Below, one piece after another: positions 12,934 to 20,895 of a stretch of 64,000 nucleotides of DNA. Every line of letters begins with the position of its first letter. Position 1 is the stretch's first letter. Both the position numbers and the translations under genes were made by a program. Under the pieces are notes generated by a model. It worked only from the letters and a program-made list of their open reading frames with translations. It was not told the origin of the DNA and ran no database searches. The DNA is from Anas platyrhynchos. Taxonomy: Eukaryota; Chordata; Aves; Anseriformes; Anatidae. Location of the stretch: assembly GCF_047663525.1 (NCBI RefSeq), contig NC_092607.1, positions 8,155,001-8,219,000 of the forward strand, in the 5' to 3' direction.

Positions 12934-15900
12934 AAAATTAAATCCTAAAACAGCTGGGAACAGTTATCTCGCAAGCCCTGGCTCATCCTCATCACACATC
13001 TCGCCTGCCCACCCCACCGCTCATCCGCCGTACGGCACCAGCGCTCAGCATCTCTGGAAAGTCTTAGAGCGATGCATCTGTCTTTAGTCCAAAAAAAGTC
13101 TTTTTAGTCTTAGATTTCTCTGTTTTGGAATTAAAGGCAATCAGTTTTATACACTGCCGTGGAGGGAAGGAGAGAAGGGAATATTTAAAGCAGTCTGTGA
13201 AGTGGTTGGCAGAGACAGTCTGTAAGTTTTGTGTCGGTAAATGGGGTGAGGGGGTTGTGTTGCCAATTGTGTTTCCTGTCTGAGTGTCTCGTTTAATTCT
13301 GGGAGCAGCCGTAGCCAGTAGTCACCTCTGCCCCGGAGGGGGGATGCAAATCTCTCTACAGCTGTTAGCAATAGCTCTTGCAAAACTGCGAGATCAAACA
13401 AAATAATGTGATTTTCACTGAAGGGAATCGTCCTCCTGCACTACACGAGCTCACAACTGAACCGTCCTCCAGCAGCCAGATTTGGCGATGCGATCCTGGA
13501 GCTCTCCCCTGCCTCATCCCCAGACGTGGGGGGGCAGCGGCCTCCCCTGGCCGTGCTGCCTCCGGGGGGGCCCGATGGGGTGACCTGAGTGTCGGGGTCT
13601 GGTCCTGTCTTGCTGTCACCCCGATCCCAGCCTCCCTGAGGCTGCAGAGAATGATCTGGGGACCGCTTCTTCTTGCTTGCGTGGGGTATTTTTTTAATAT
13701 GTATTTTTTTCAGCATCTTCAGCCCCTCCAAGCTGTGTCATTCATGGGCACTGCCGGAGCCCCAGTGCCCAGCTGGAGCCTCCTTCAGAGCCTCGGGGGA
13801 GGACAGGCTACGGGGCTGCTGCACATCCCGGGAGAGCAGCAGGCCCCCAGCCCCGGGCAGGGATGTGATGGGGAAAAGTGGCTCTGAGGAGGGACAGACA
13901 AAGCAGCACATCCGTGGGGGTGAGTGGGGGGTGGGAGAAGAGGGGCTTGGGGAGGGAAGCTGCCTCCCAGCCTGCTGCTGACCCCCAGATCCTCTGCAGA
14001 GCTCTGGGTGGAGAGCGGGTAGTTGGGGAGCATCCCTCTGGGCCTGGCAAGACGGGGATATAGGGGGGGAGGGGGTCTCCTTTCCCTTTTGGGGTCAAGA
14101 AGCTGCCCTCCATCGTGCTCCCGACTCCTGTGCCAACAGCCCTTCATGAATCAATGTGGAACGGCGAGAGATCATCGGCAAAACGCGCGGACGGCACCGA
14201 CACGAGAGCAAAGCGGGGCTGGGAGAGGAGTGGGGGAGTCCCCTTTGCTTATGGGGTGCCCGGGGAGGGGAGCAGCCCTGGTCAGCCACACCAGGGCCAA
14301 GTGCCGGTAGTCCTTGTTCCCCTCGGTATGTCAGAGACCCTCTCTAATGTCGGGGGAGAAGGGGGGAGGGTGGAATGAGCCCAACCCCCGGGCACACAGG
14401 GCAATGCACAGGGCTGGGGGCACAACTCGGAGCTTCCCCTGGGGCCACCCAGCGCCACCAGGTCCCGGAGCCACCAAGCCCCGGCTGTGCCCGTGGCGGT
14501 GCTCGGCCGCTTTTGCTTTTCTTTTCTGTCGGAAAAATGAAAAGTCGGGAAGGGCAGAGGCGGCTGCAGCCTCCCTGGCCGGATCCCGGCTGTGCCCCGC
14601 CGCCGCCACCGCTCCGCGGGGGGAATCCGGAGGGTTTTTCTAAGGCCTGTTTTCCTATTTTGTTGTTGTTGTTGTTGTTCAATTAGCCCTGGTGATTTAT
14701 TCAATGCATGCATGAGGGGACATTAATATGCGGTGGCAGTTCCCACAAACAATATTCCTCTCAGGCTCTCTGCAGCCATAGCGCTTACTGGCAAGGGGGG
14801 AGGCGATATAGGGAAAGCCAGGCTCCCCGTCCCTTTCCTCCTCGTCCCCCCATTGCAGGGCAGCTTATTCTCCGGGCCTGACCCACGCAGCCAGGGACTG
14901 GGACCTGCCCCGGCCCCTCTCAGCCTCCCCGGCCCAGCTGGCTCTGACAAAGCAGGGATACGGCTGGGATTGATGAGGGGATCGGGATTTTAAGTTACTG
15001 TATTTGCTTTTTCTTTCTTTTTTTCCCACACTCTGTCCTTAACAGGCTGGTTCCCCAAAGGTGGTTTACACCATGCCTGAAAAAGCAGCTCGCTGCTGTT
15101 GGAAAGAGAAGCAGGGCAGGGAGATAATATTTTTGGGGGTTGTGTGGTGCTTTGGGTTTTATTATTTTTTAAGAGGGATTTAAAGTTCAACACAGCTTTG
15201 AGACCATGAGAGCAGCAGTTCTCGGGCACTCTGCGACCCGGCTCAGGGGCTCTTTTCCCCACACGGGGGCAAGGAGCGGGGCTGATTTCTGCCCCCTCCC
15301 TGGCTGTGGTTAGGGGAGCTGGGTGGCTTTCGGCCTTGGGAGCTGCTGGGGCTTTGGGGTGCTGCAAAGCCCCGGGGGTGCTGAGGGTAGAGTTGCCCCC
15401 ATCTCCACATGCATCTAAAGAGTCTTCTAGACTGCATGTTACTCATGCTTAAAAAGAAAATAAAAATAATTAAAACAAAAATAAAAATAAGGCCAGAATA
15501 ATTAAAACTTGCAGATGGAGAGGAAGAAAGAGGAAAGTGAATGGCAAGCCCAGATCCCAAAGGAGCAGGGGTAAAGGGGACAGACTTGGCTAAGTCCTCT
15601 CCTTTTTTTTTTTTTTTTAAATGTAAAAAGGGGAGAAAAAAAAATCACTCAAGTGCTTGCACTTTCCCTTCACTCCCTCCCCGGAGCCACTCAGGCCAGA
15701 GGGGCCGCAGCGGGCAGGGATGCAGCCGAGCCCGGCGCGGTGCTCTGCGGGTGGGATGCTGGGGCAAGGCGGGGAGAATGCAGGGGGGGTGCTGGGGGGC
15801 AGCAGGGGAAGGAGCCGGGACCCTGCGGGCAGGAGGCAGCAGCGATCCCGAGCCGCCGCAGCAGCTGCGCAAAGCCCCATTTAAAGCCCAGCGGCGGGCG

Positions 15901-15960
15901 GCTGCCTTGGCTGGACAGCAGTCGGAGGATAGGTTAAGGTCCAACAGTTTTTCTTCCTTC
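12480..15960. other. GC- and CpG-rich non-coding domain downstream of MAFB
   Basis: Two dense CpG patches (about 12540-12890 and 14140-14640, with a weaker one at 15640-15910) are separated by less CpG-rich G/C runs. Many frames are open here only because stop codons are rare in GC-rich DNA; none gives a recognisable protein. A repeat-free AT-rich insert at 14645-14750 (with TTGTTGTTGTTG, TCAATTAGCC and ATTAATATGCGG) looks different from its flanks. The domain could carry an unannotated promoter or a CpG island associated with MAFB regulation; neither is shown by sequence. Confidence 0.55.
12903..12930. repeat. Poly(A) tract, 28 bp
   Basis: 28 consecutive A in the middle of GC-rich sequence. 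No transposon body is recognisable next to it, so it is annotated as a simple homopolymer. Confidence 0.9.
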
Positions 15961-16033
15961 TTTTTTTTTTTTTTTTTCCGGAACACGAGACGTCAGAGAA
16001 GCAGGTCTCTCCAAGAAATGCCATTTCAATGAT

Positions 16034-16118
16034 TTTAATAAGCAAAATAGGAAACAATTTTAATAACCAAAAACAGAAACCAGTCTGAATAAAACTACAA
16101 TAGACCAGGTTTTTTAAT
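16034..16118 (-). terminator. MAFB: Distal poly(A) signals of MAFB (ATTAAA)
   Basis: Three ATTAAA hexamers on the gene strand lie at 16113-16118, 16059-16064 and 16034-16039, followed on the transcript strand by U/GU-rich sequence between about 15980 and 16010. This would end a 3' UTR of about 2.0 kb, near the length known for vertebrate MAFB. Confidence 0.45.
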
Positions 16119-17279
16119 ATTTTTCATATCATAAGCAGGATTTGAAATTGATCCCTTCAGAACTTTACATGAAATAAAAACAATTTTTTTCCGCTGCTGC
16201 AATGTTTTGATTTCAACACAGTTGAATCAGTAAAAACCAAAGATCGTTTTCTGATGCATGACTAATATCCACAATATTTAAAACTGCAAGCACCATGCTG
16301 TTCATTACAATCTTGTTATTACTGTTAATTTATAAACTAATACAAACTTAAAATGCATCCGGCCAGCAGTGCCAGCTATCCTAAAAGGAAACTAAAAAAT
16401 AAGTTTTCATTTTGGTATTTTTGTCAGTGCAACGTAAATCCTTTTACTGACCTGCAGGAGGAAAAAAAAAAAAGTAATAAAAACACCCATAAGACTCCCA
16501 ACTACTACTACTATACAACTGCAAATAAATTTTGGCTAAAACTTTCACTCGCTGCGTAGGGAAGCAGAGAAGCAGATTACAAATCATTGCAAAAGAATAC
16601 ACTTAAAAGTTGCAGTATGTCTTCTCAAATAAAAGTTTTAGTTTTATATGCTTTTCCAGCCCACTCATCTACTGCTACCATTGAGAAACCTAACTCCATG
16701 GGGACACGGACCACTTGCTGCCGTGCGACTTGCCTCGTAACCAGGAGGGTGGCTTTTTCCCTATTTACTGAAAATGCAGGGGCAGCTTTTTCTGAAAAGG
16801 AAAATATGTCTCGTCCATCCCTCGTTTCCTGAGTTTACAATCAGAAGGGAGGCTGCATGGCCAGGTCTAACCACTACAGGCTGGGAATCGTCCTGAAGGA
16901 AAGAGCTTCGCTGCCACTTTAAGGCATGCAGTAGGCTCTAGTGACCGATGAGAGTTTTTCCCTCTTAAGTTTAGGTTTGTCAATGCCATTCAGGCGTTTT
17001 ATCTTCTGCCCCAACAAACAAAAACCAAAATGAAAACTAAAAAAAATACAACTTAAAAGTGCACCAGATATACAAAGTTTTTTTTTTCTCCTTTTTTTTT
17101 TTTTGAATGCAAAATGCCCATAACTTCTTTTTAAGTATCTCTTTAATACCAAACAAACCGTATAACCAGCCTGCTGAAATGTTGTTTTTGTTTTTTGTTT
17201 TTCCTGTGCGGTTTGAAGTAGCAGATATTTACAAGCTAACAACCATAAAAGAAAAATAAGAGCAAAACCAACGAACAAA

Positions 17280-17975
17280 ACTGCACAAGCAGTAAAAAGT
17301 TTTGATAACTTGTGATGCTTTTCTTATCGATGAAACAAAACAACAACAGAAATCTATGATCGATGATCAACATGCTAAAGTTAAACAAGAAAATGGTACA
17401 AAATAGAAATTATTACCATACATGTCCAGCATGCAGGATTAATATTTTTAATGCAGATTTTCGTATTTTTCTATATAATCAAGCAGGCAATAAAACTGAT
17501 GAGTTTTTCTTTCTTTCCTTTCTTAGATTGAATGTCCCATCTGAGTCCTGTAACTTATTTCTCAAAGCAGGCAATATATGAAGAGTTTGCATATATTGTC
17601 CTTTTTATTTATTCTCTTTTTCCAAGCAGGTAAATTGTGCATGAGATGGTGCTGTATATGTCCTCTCTTTCCGAGCAGACAGTATGTTATAGATGGCTTG
17701 TTCATTGTCCTTTTTTATTATTATTCTCTTAAAGTCCATCTTGTTCTGCAAGCAAGCGATCTATAAAACGCTTCACTTGTCCTTTCCTCCTTTGCCTCTG
17801 CCTCGGTCCCTCTCTCTAACTCACAAACGAAAGTCAAAAAGTTGCACTTTACCTCTCCCGTCCCCACCCCCAGCCTACTTTTCCCACAGCTAATCTAGAA
17901 GTTTGGATGCTGCAAAAAAATCAAGTCTCTATTTTTCTCTCCTTCTTTCTCTCTAGTCAAGCAGACAGATGGATG
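17280..17975 (-). repeat. Degenerate repeated module in MAFB 3' UTR
   Basis: On the plus strand a core like CCAAGCAGGCAATAT recurs at 17480-17490, 17563-17578, 17622-17639, 17671-17688, 17747-17760 and 17957-17972, with a weaker copy near 17285. A partner, ATTGTCCTTTTTTATT followed by TCTCTT, recurs at about 17596, 17655, 17704 and 17777. Spacing between cores is about 50-85 bp. In the mRNA the unit reads GGACAAUAU ... CCUGCUUGG-A-AAGAG. It could be an old tandem duplication or a set of selected RNA-binding sites. Confidence 0.55.
17604..17719 (-). terminator. MAFB: Proximal poly(A) signals of MAFB (AATAAA)
   Basis: Reverse-complement AATAAA occurs at 17714-17719 and twice, overlapping, at 17604-17613. 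These are the only canonical hexamers I found in the 2-kb 3' UTR. Use would give a 3' UTR of only about 0.4-0.5 kb. Confidence 0.4.
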
Positions 17976-18081
17976 AAGATGTCAGAAGAGGATGGGAGCG
18001 GGGGGGAAGGTGATGGGGGTCGGGATTCAGGTGTGGGGTAGGTTTTTTTTGTTTTGTTTTTTAATTATTTTTGTTAAGCAC

Positions 18082-19017
18082 TCACATGAAGAACTCAGGG
18101 GAAGACGGGTTGTCACTGGTGGAGCCGGCCTCTCTGAAGCCATTGCTGGCAAGTTTCTCACACTTGAGCTTGTAGGCGTCTCTCTCTCTGGCGAGCCGGG
18201 TCACTTCTTGCTTGAGCTGTTCCACCTGCTGAATGAGCTGGGTCTTTTCATTCTCCAGGTGGTGTTTCTGCTGGACACGTTTGTACCTGCAGGACTGGGC
18301 ATAGCCCCTGTTCTTCAAGGTCCTCCTCTTCTGCTTGAGGCGGATCACCTCGTCTTTGGTGAAGCCTCGGAGGTGCCTGTTGAGCTCCCTCACGGACATG
18401 GAGACCAGCTGGTCATCGGAGAACCGGTCTTCCACGCTGCTGGAGGGGGGATGCTGCTGGTGCGAGTTCTGGAGCTGCTGGGAGGAGTTGGAGGAGGTGG
18501 AAGGGGTGGGAGAGGCCTGGTGGTGGTGATGATGGTGGTGATGAGGGTGCCCGCTGCCGGCCAGGTCTTCATGAGTGACCGCGGGGTACTGGTGGTGGTG
18601 TTGGTGATGGTGATGATGATGATGGTGGTGGGCCCGGAAGCTCTCAAAGCCTTGCAGCTGCTGGGACACCTGGTGGGACCCAATGAGGGCTTCAACCGCG
18701 TCCTCCGGGGTGAGGTTCAGCGCCTCGGGGTTCATCTGCTGGTAGCTGTTGGCCATCCAGTACAGGTCCTCCAAGTGGGTCTTCTGCTCGGTAGGGCTGA
18801 AGCTGGGCGAGGAGGGCACAGAGCTGCAGGGAGTGCTGATGGGGGTGGACGAGACGGAGCCGGCAGGCTGCAGGCGGGTGCAGTGCCTGCCCGAGCGGTC
18901 GTTCCTGCCCAGGGGCTCCTTCTTCACGTCGAACTTCATCAGGTCGAAGTCGTTGACATACTCCATGGCCAGGGGGCTGGTGGGCAGCTCGGCTCCGATG
19001 CTGAGCTCTCCGGCCAT
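18082..19017 (-). CDS. MAFB: MAFB, large-Maf bZIP transcription factor, single exon, complete
   Basis: This is a complete 311-residue frame with no intron. The start is the first ATG in its frame, with G at -3 and G at +4. The product is nuclear and binds Maf recognition elements as a homo- or heterodimer. Visible parts in order: the conserved N-terminus with a VKKE sumoylation motif at 31-34 (K32); a proline/serine/threonine region with S54, T58, T62, S66 and S70 at four-residue spacing (GSK3 ladder); the Maf_N activation segment (about 76-112); histidine tracts at 130-142 and 157-166; the extended homology region (about 196-224); the basic region with NRGYAQSCR at 236-244, including the Maf-specific tyrosine; and a zipper with L254, L261, L268, L275, Y282 and L289. 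Length fits avian MAFB; MAF and MAFA differ in the linker and C-terminus. The family acts in hindbrain segmentation (r5/r6), macrophages, podocytes and islet cells. No defect is seen. Confidence 0.98.
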   Translation of the reverse strand: MAGELSIGAELPTSPLAMEYVNDFDLMKFDVKKEPLGRNDRSGRHCTRLQPAGSVSSTPISTPCSSVPSSPSFSPTEQKTHLEDLYWMANSYQQMNPEALNLTPEDAVEALIGSHQVSQQLQGFESFRAHHHHHHHHHQHHHQYPAVTHEDLAGSGHPHHHHHHHHQASPTPSTSSNSSQQLQNSHQQHPPSSSVEDRFSDDQLVSMSVRELNRHLRGFTKDEVIRLKQKRRTLKNRGYAQSCRYKRVQQKHHLENEKTQLIQQVEQLKQEVTRLARERDAYKLKCEKLASNGFREAGSTSDNPSSPEFFM

Positions 19018-19705
19018 CGCTGTCTTGGGGGCACCTCTCCGGGCGGAGGGGGCTGGAGACCTCACTCCAGCGTGCAGCCTGGCAGAGGGCTGCCCGCTCT
19101 CCTTTACTCCAAAGAAACTTGGCCTCGGCTTCCTCGCTTTCCTTTCCGCCGCTCCCCCCTCGGCCGCCTCCTTCTCCCGGCTTCTTGGGGCTTCTCGTTT
19201 CGGAGCAACAAAGCCCGAGGACGCCCGGCCGCCTGCTGCCTTTCGGTGCGGGCTCGCAGCGCACGGCGGGCTGCGGCAGCTCCTAGCACTCAGCCGCCGG
19301 GCTGCACGCCGAAAGGAGCAGCGGCAGCAGCAGGAGGGCAAAAGCAAAGCAAAACAAAGATGCTGCCTCCGGGTCGGCGCTGGAAGAAGGCCGGTGCGCG
19401 GCGTCTAACCCGTGCCCCCGTCCGCGGTTTGTAAGTCCGGAGCCTCTCCTCTCCCCGCAGCCGCGGAGCTCCGCAGCCTGCCGCAACTTTCCAGCCCGAG
19501 CGCGCTTCGGGCTTTGCACGGGAGTTTTCGGCGGAGCAGGGGAAGGGGAGGAGGGAAGAGGGAGGGGAAGGAAGGAGGAGAAAAAGGCGAAAAAAAAAAA
19601 AAGGAGAAAAGGGGGGACGAGGGGAGGAAAAAAAAAAAAAAAAAAAACAAAAAACAGGGCTCCGCTGGTAGCTGCCGCCTCCAGCGCTCGTTGTGCAGCT
19701 GTGCT
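19018..19705 (-). other. MAFB: MAFB 5' untranslated leader (approximate 5' end)
   Basis: The 5' boundary is inferred as about 30 bp downstream of the TATA box. On the minus strand the roughly 690 nt contain no ATG at all, so a scanning ribosome would first meet the MAFB start. The MAFB frame is also open upstream without a stop for at least 110 codons (to about 19347), but this stretch begins at no ATG and looks like GC-rich spacer. The part nearest the cap contains a long pyrimidine tract (annotated separately), followed by GC-rich sequence. No splice sites are needed to reach the CDS. Confidence 0.7.
19537..19656 (-). repeat. Purine/pyrimidine mirror-type tract in MAFB leader
   Basis: On the plus strand this is almost pure purine: blocks of GGA/GGGGA followed by A runs of 12 and about 18-20, broken by single C residues. 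In the transcript it reads as a C/U tract that would start about 50 nt after the predicted cap site. Such tracts can bind polypyrimidine-binding proteins or form triplex DNA; that is general knowledge, not shown here. Length in the A runs is likely polymorphic or prone to sequencing error. Confidence 0.8.
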
Positions 19706-19729
19706 TCGCAGCGCAGCCCCCCTTGGCTT

Positions 19730-19735
19730 CTTATA
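19730..19735 (-). promoter_or_regulatory. MAFB: TATA box of MAFB
   Basis: The minus strand reads GTATAAGAAG, a good TATA variant, with GC-rich flanks. It predicts initiation near 19702-19707, in purines. Spacing to the CCAAT box (about 52 bp further upstream) is classical, which supports it over chance. Confidence 0.7.
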
Positions 19736-19753
19736 CGGCCGTGCCCGCCGACA

Positions 19754-19874
19754 GCGCGGCGGGGGCCGGGGCCGGCGGCGGCCTCGCCAATGGCAGAGCG
19801 GCGGCGGGGCCGGGCCGAGCCGGGCCGGGCCGGGCCGGGCTGGGCGGCAGCGGCGGGGGCGGCGGGGGCGGGCG
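19754..19874 (+). promoter_or_regulatory. G-rich promoter block: GGGCC repeats, GC boxes, quadruplex potential
   Basis: The plus strand, the template strand for MAFB, has a run of GGGCC pentamers at about 19808-19843 and two GGCGGGGGC units at about 19852-19870. Four or more G-triplets with loops of 2-3 bases satisfy simple G-quadruplex rules, and the GGGGGCGGGC units match Sp1/KLF sites. The block lies about 50-170 bp upstream of the predicted start of transcription. Confidence 0.6.
19787..19791 (-). promoter_or_regulatory. MAFB: CCAAT box (NF-Y type) of MAFB promoter
   Basis: The plus strand reads GCCAATGG, so the gene strand carries ATTGGC, an inverted CCAAT box. It lies about 80-86 bp upstream of the predicted start site, the usual position for NF-Y binding, and next to G-rich blocks that could bind Sp/KLF factors. 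Confidence 0.6.
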
Positions 19875-20086
19875 GCGCCGTGACAGCTCCGCAGCGCCAG
19901 CTGAGCGGCCGCCGCTCCCAGCCCCGCTCCTCCCGGTGCTCCCCCCTCCCGCGCCACCGCCTCTTTTATTTATTTATTCTTATTTATTCTCTTCCCCCCC
20001 CACCCCCCCTCCTCTCACCCCTCTCCGTTCGTTTTCGGCCTCGGCAATCCGCAAAGGAGGAGGGCTCGGGGCCATCCTGCCCGTCC

Positions 20087-20108
20087 CTTTGTTCTAAATA
20101 TAACAAAG
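20087..20108. promoter_or_regulatory. SOX-MEF2-SOX-like palindrome upstream of MAFB
   Basis: CTTTGTT (20087-20093) and AACAAAG (20102-20108) form perfect 7-bp inverted arms that match SOX/HMG-box sites. Between them CTAAATATAA (20094-20103) fits the MEF2 consensus YTAWWWWTAR. The site is about 390 bp upstream of the predicted MAFB start and stands out as AT-rich in a GC-rich domain. The motif match is direct; function is inferred. Confidence 0.4.
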
Positions 20109-20564
20109 TCCCTTCGTGCCCGCTGCCGGCCCGGAGCGAATTGCGAGCGGTCAGCTTACCCCCAGCCCCCGCACACGCGGAGCCGCTTCCAACTTTATGG
20201 AAACGGCCCCGGTGCGAGGGCAGCGCGGGGAAATGCCCCAAAATGCCCCGAACGCGCCCCGGGTCCGGCCGGCAGCGAGCGCGGGGCCGCGGGAGGTGCC
20301 CGGGGAGATGCGCGGGGAGCGGGGCTCGGCGGGGCTGACAGCTCTGCTCCGACAGCCGGGGAAACCCTCCCGGTGACGGGAAGCAAATCTCTCCCTAAAG
20401 TAAAGCAAAGGCATTGACACAGACAATTGCAAATACTGGGGAGAGAAGGGAGAAAATAGAATTACATTTCAGTTCTGAGGGGACCGTGTTTGCTTTCCTC
20501 CGCTCTTCCCCGAGTAAGTGACTGCATGCAAACGAGTACTCGACTTGTAAGGTTTTTTGGATTC

Positions 20565-20621
20565 TTTTTTTTTTTTTTTTTTTGGTCCGGTAACAGGATT
20601 TTCTTTTTTTTTTTTTTTTTT
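20565..20621. repeat. Paired poly(T) tracts
   Basis: T19 at 20565-20583 and T18 at 20604-20621, separated by 20 bp. They lie about 0.9 kb upstream of the predicted MAFB start. Confidence 0.88.
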
Positions 20622-20859
20622 GAACATTTTGTAACGATTAAGGGAGATTAAGGCTTCTTTTTACACTGTTTTTACGCTCAAACAGACAGAAAGTGCGACC
20701 CCAAGTGTCCTTTTGGAGAATAACAGCCACATTTCACGGGGAAAAAAACACCCGGGAAAAAAAAAAAAGGAGCGGGGCTGCGCCCACCCTGCCCGGCCGC
20801 TCCGGACCTGCGGCTCCTCAGCATCCCAAATCCCCCCAATCTAATTTATTTACCTCCCC

Positions 20860-20895
20860 CTAAAAACAAACAAACAAACAAACAATCAAACAAAA
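20860..20895. repeat. (CAAA)n tetranucleotide repeat
   Basis: AAACAAACAAACAAACAAAC with a single AATC break, then CAAACAAAAAG. Confidence 0.85.

Larger units (their letters stand above)
16010..18081 (-). other. MAFB: MAFB 3' untranslated region (approximate 3' end)
   Basis: From the TGA at 18082-18084 the sequence becomes AT-rich and non-coding for about 2 kb, the length expected for MAFB mRNA in other vertebrates. It ends near 16.0 kb, after ATTAAA hexamers and before a change to GC-rich DNA. The section at 17280-17975 holds the repeated CCTGCTTGG module and canonical AATAAA signals. Several ATTTA pentamers are present on the transcript strand (for example near 16525). The end point is inferred. 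Confidence 0.65.

Noticed and set aside
18082..19347. A 421-residue N-terminally extended MAFB
   Set aside because: The extension begins at TTG, has no ATG, and MAFB in other vertebrates starts at the MAGELS-type methionine at 19017. Kept only as a finding about the leader.
17992..19434. A 480-codon plus-strand open frame fully antisense to MAFB
   Set aside because: It mirrors the MAFB codons and GC-rich leader; its Val/Leu/Gly-rich product matches no family, and long antisense frames are expected opposite GC-biased coding sequence.
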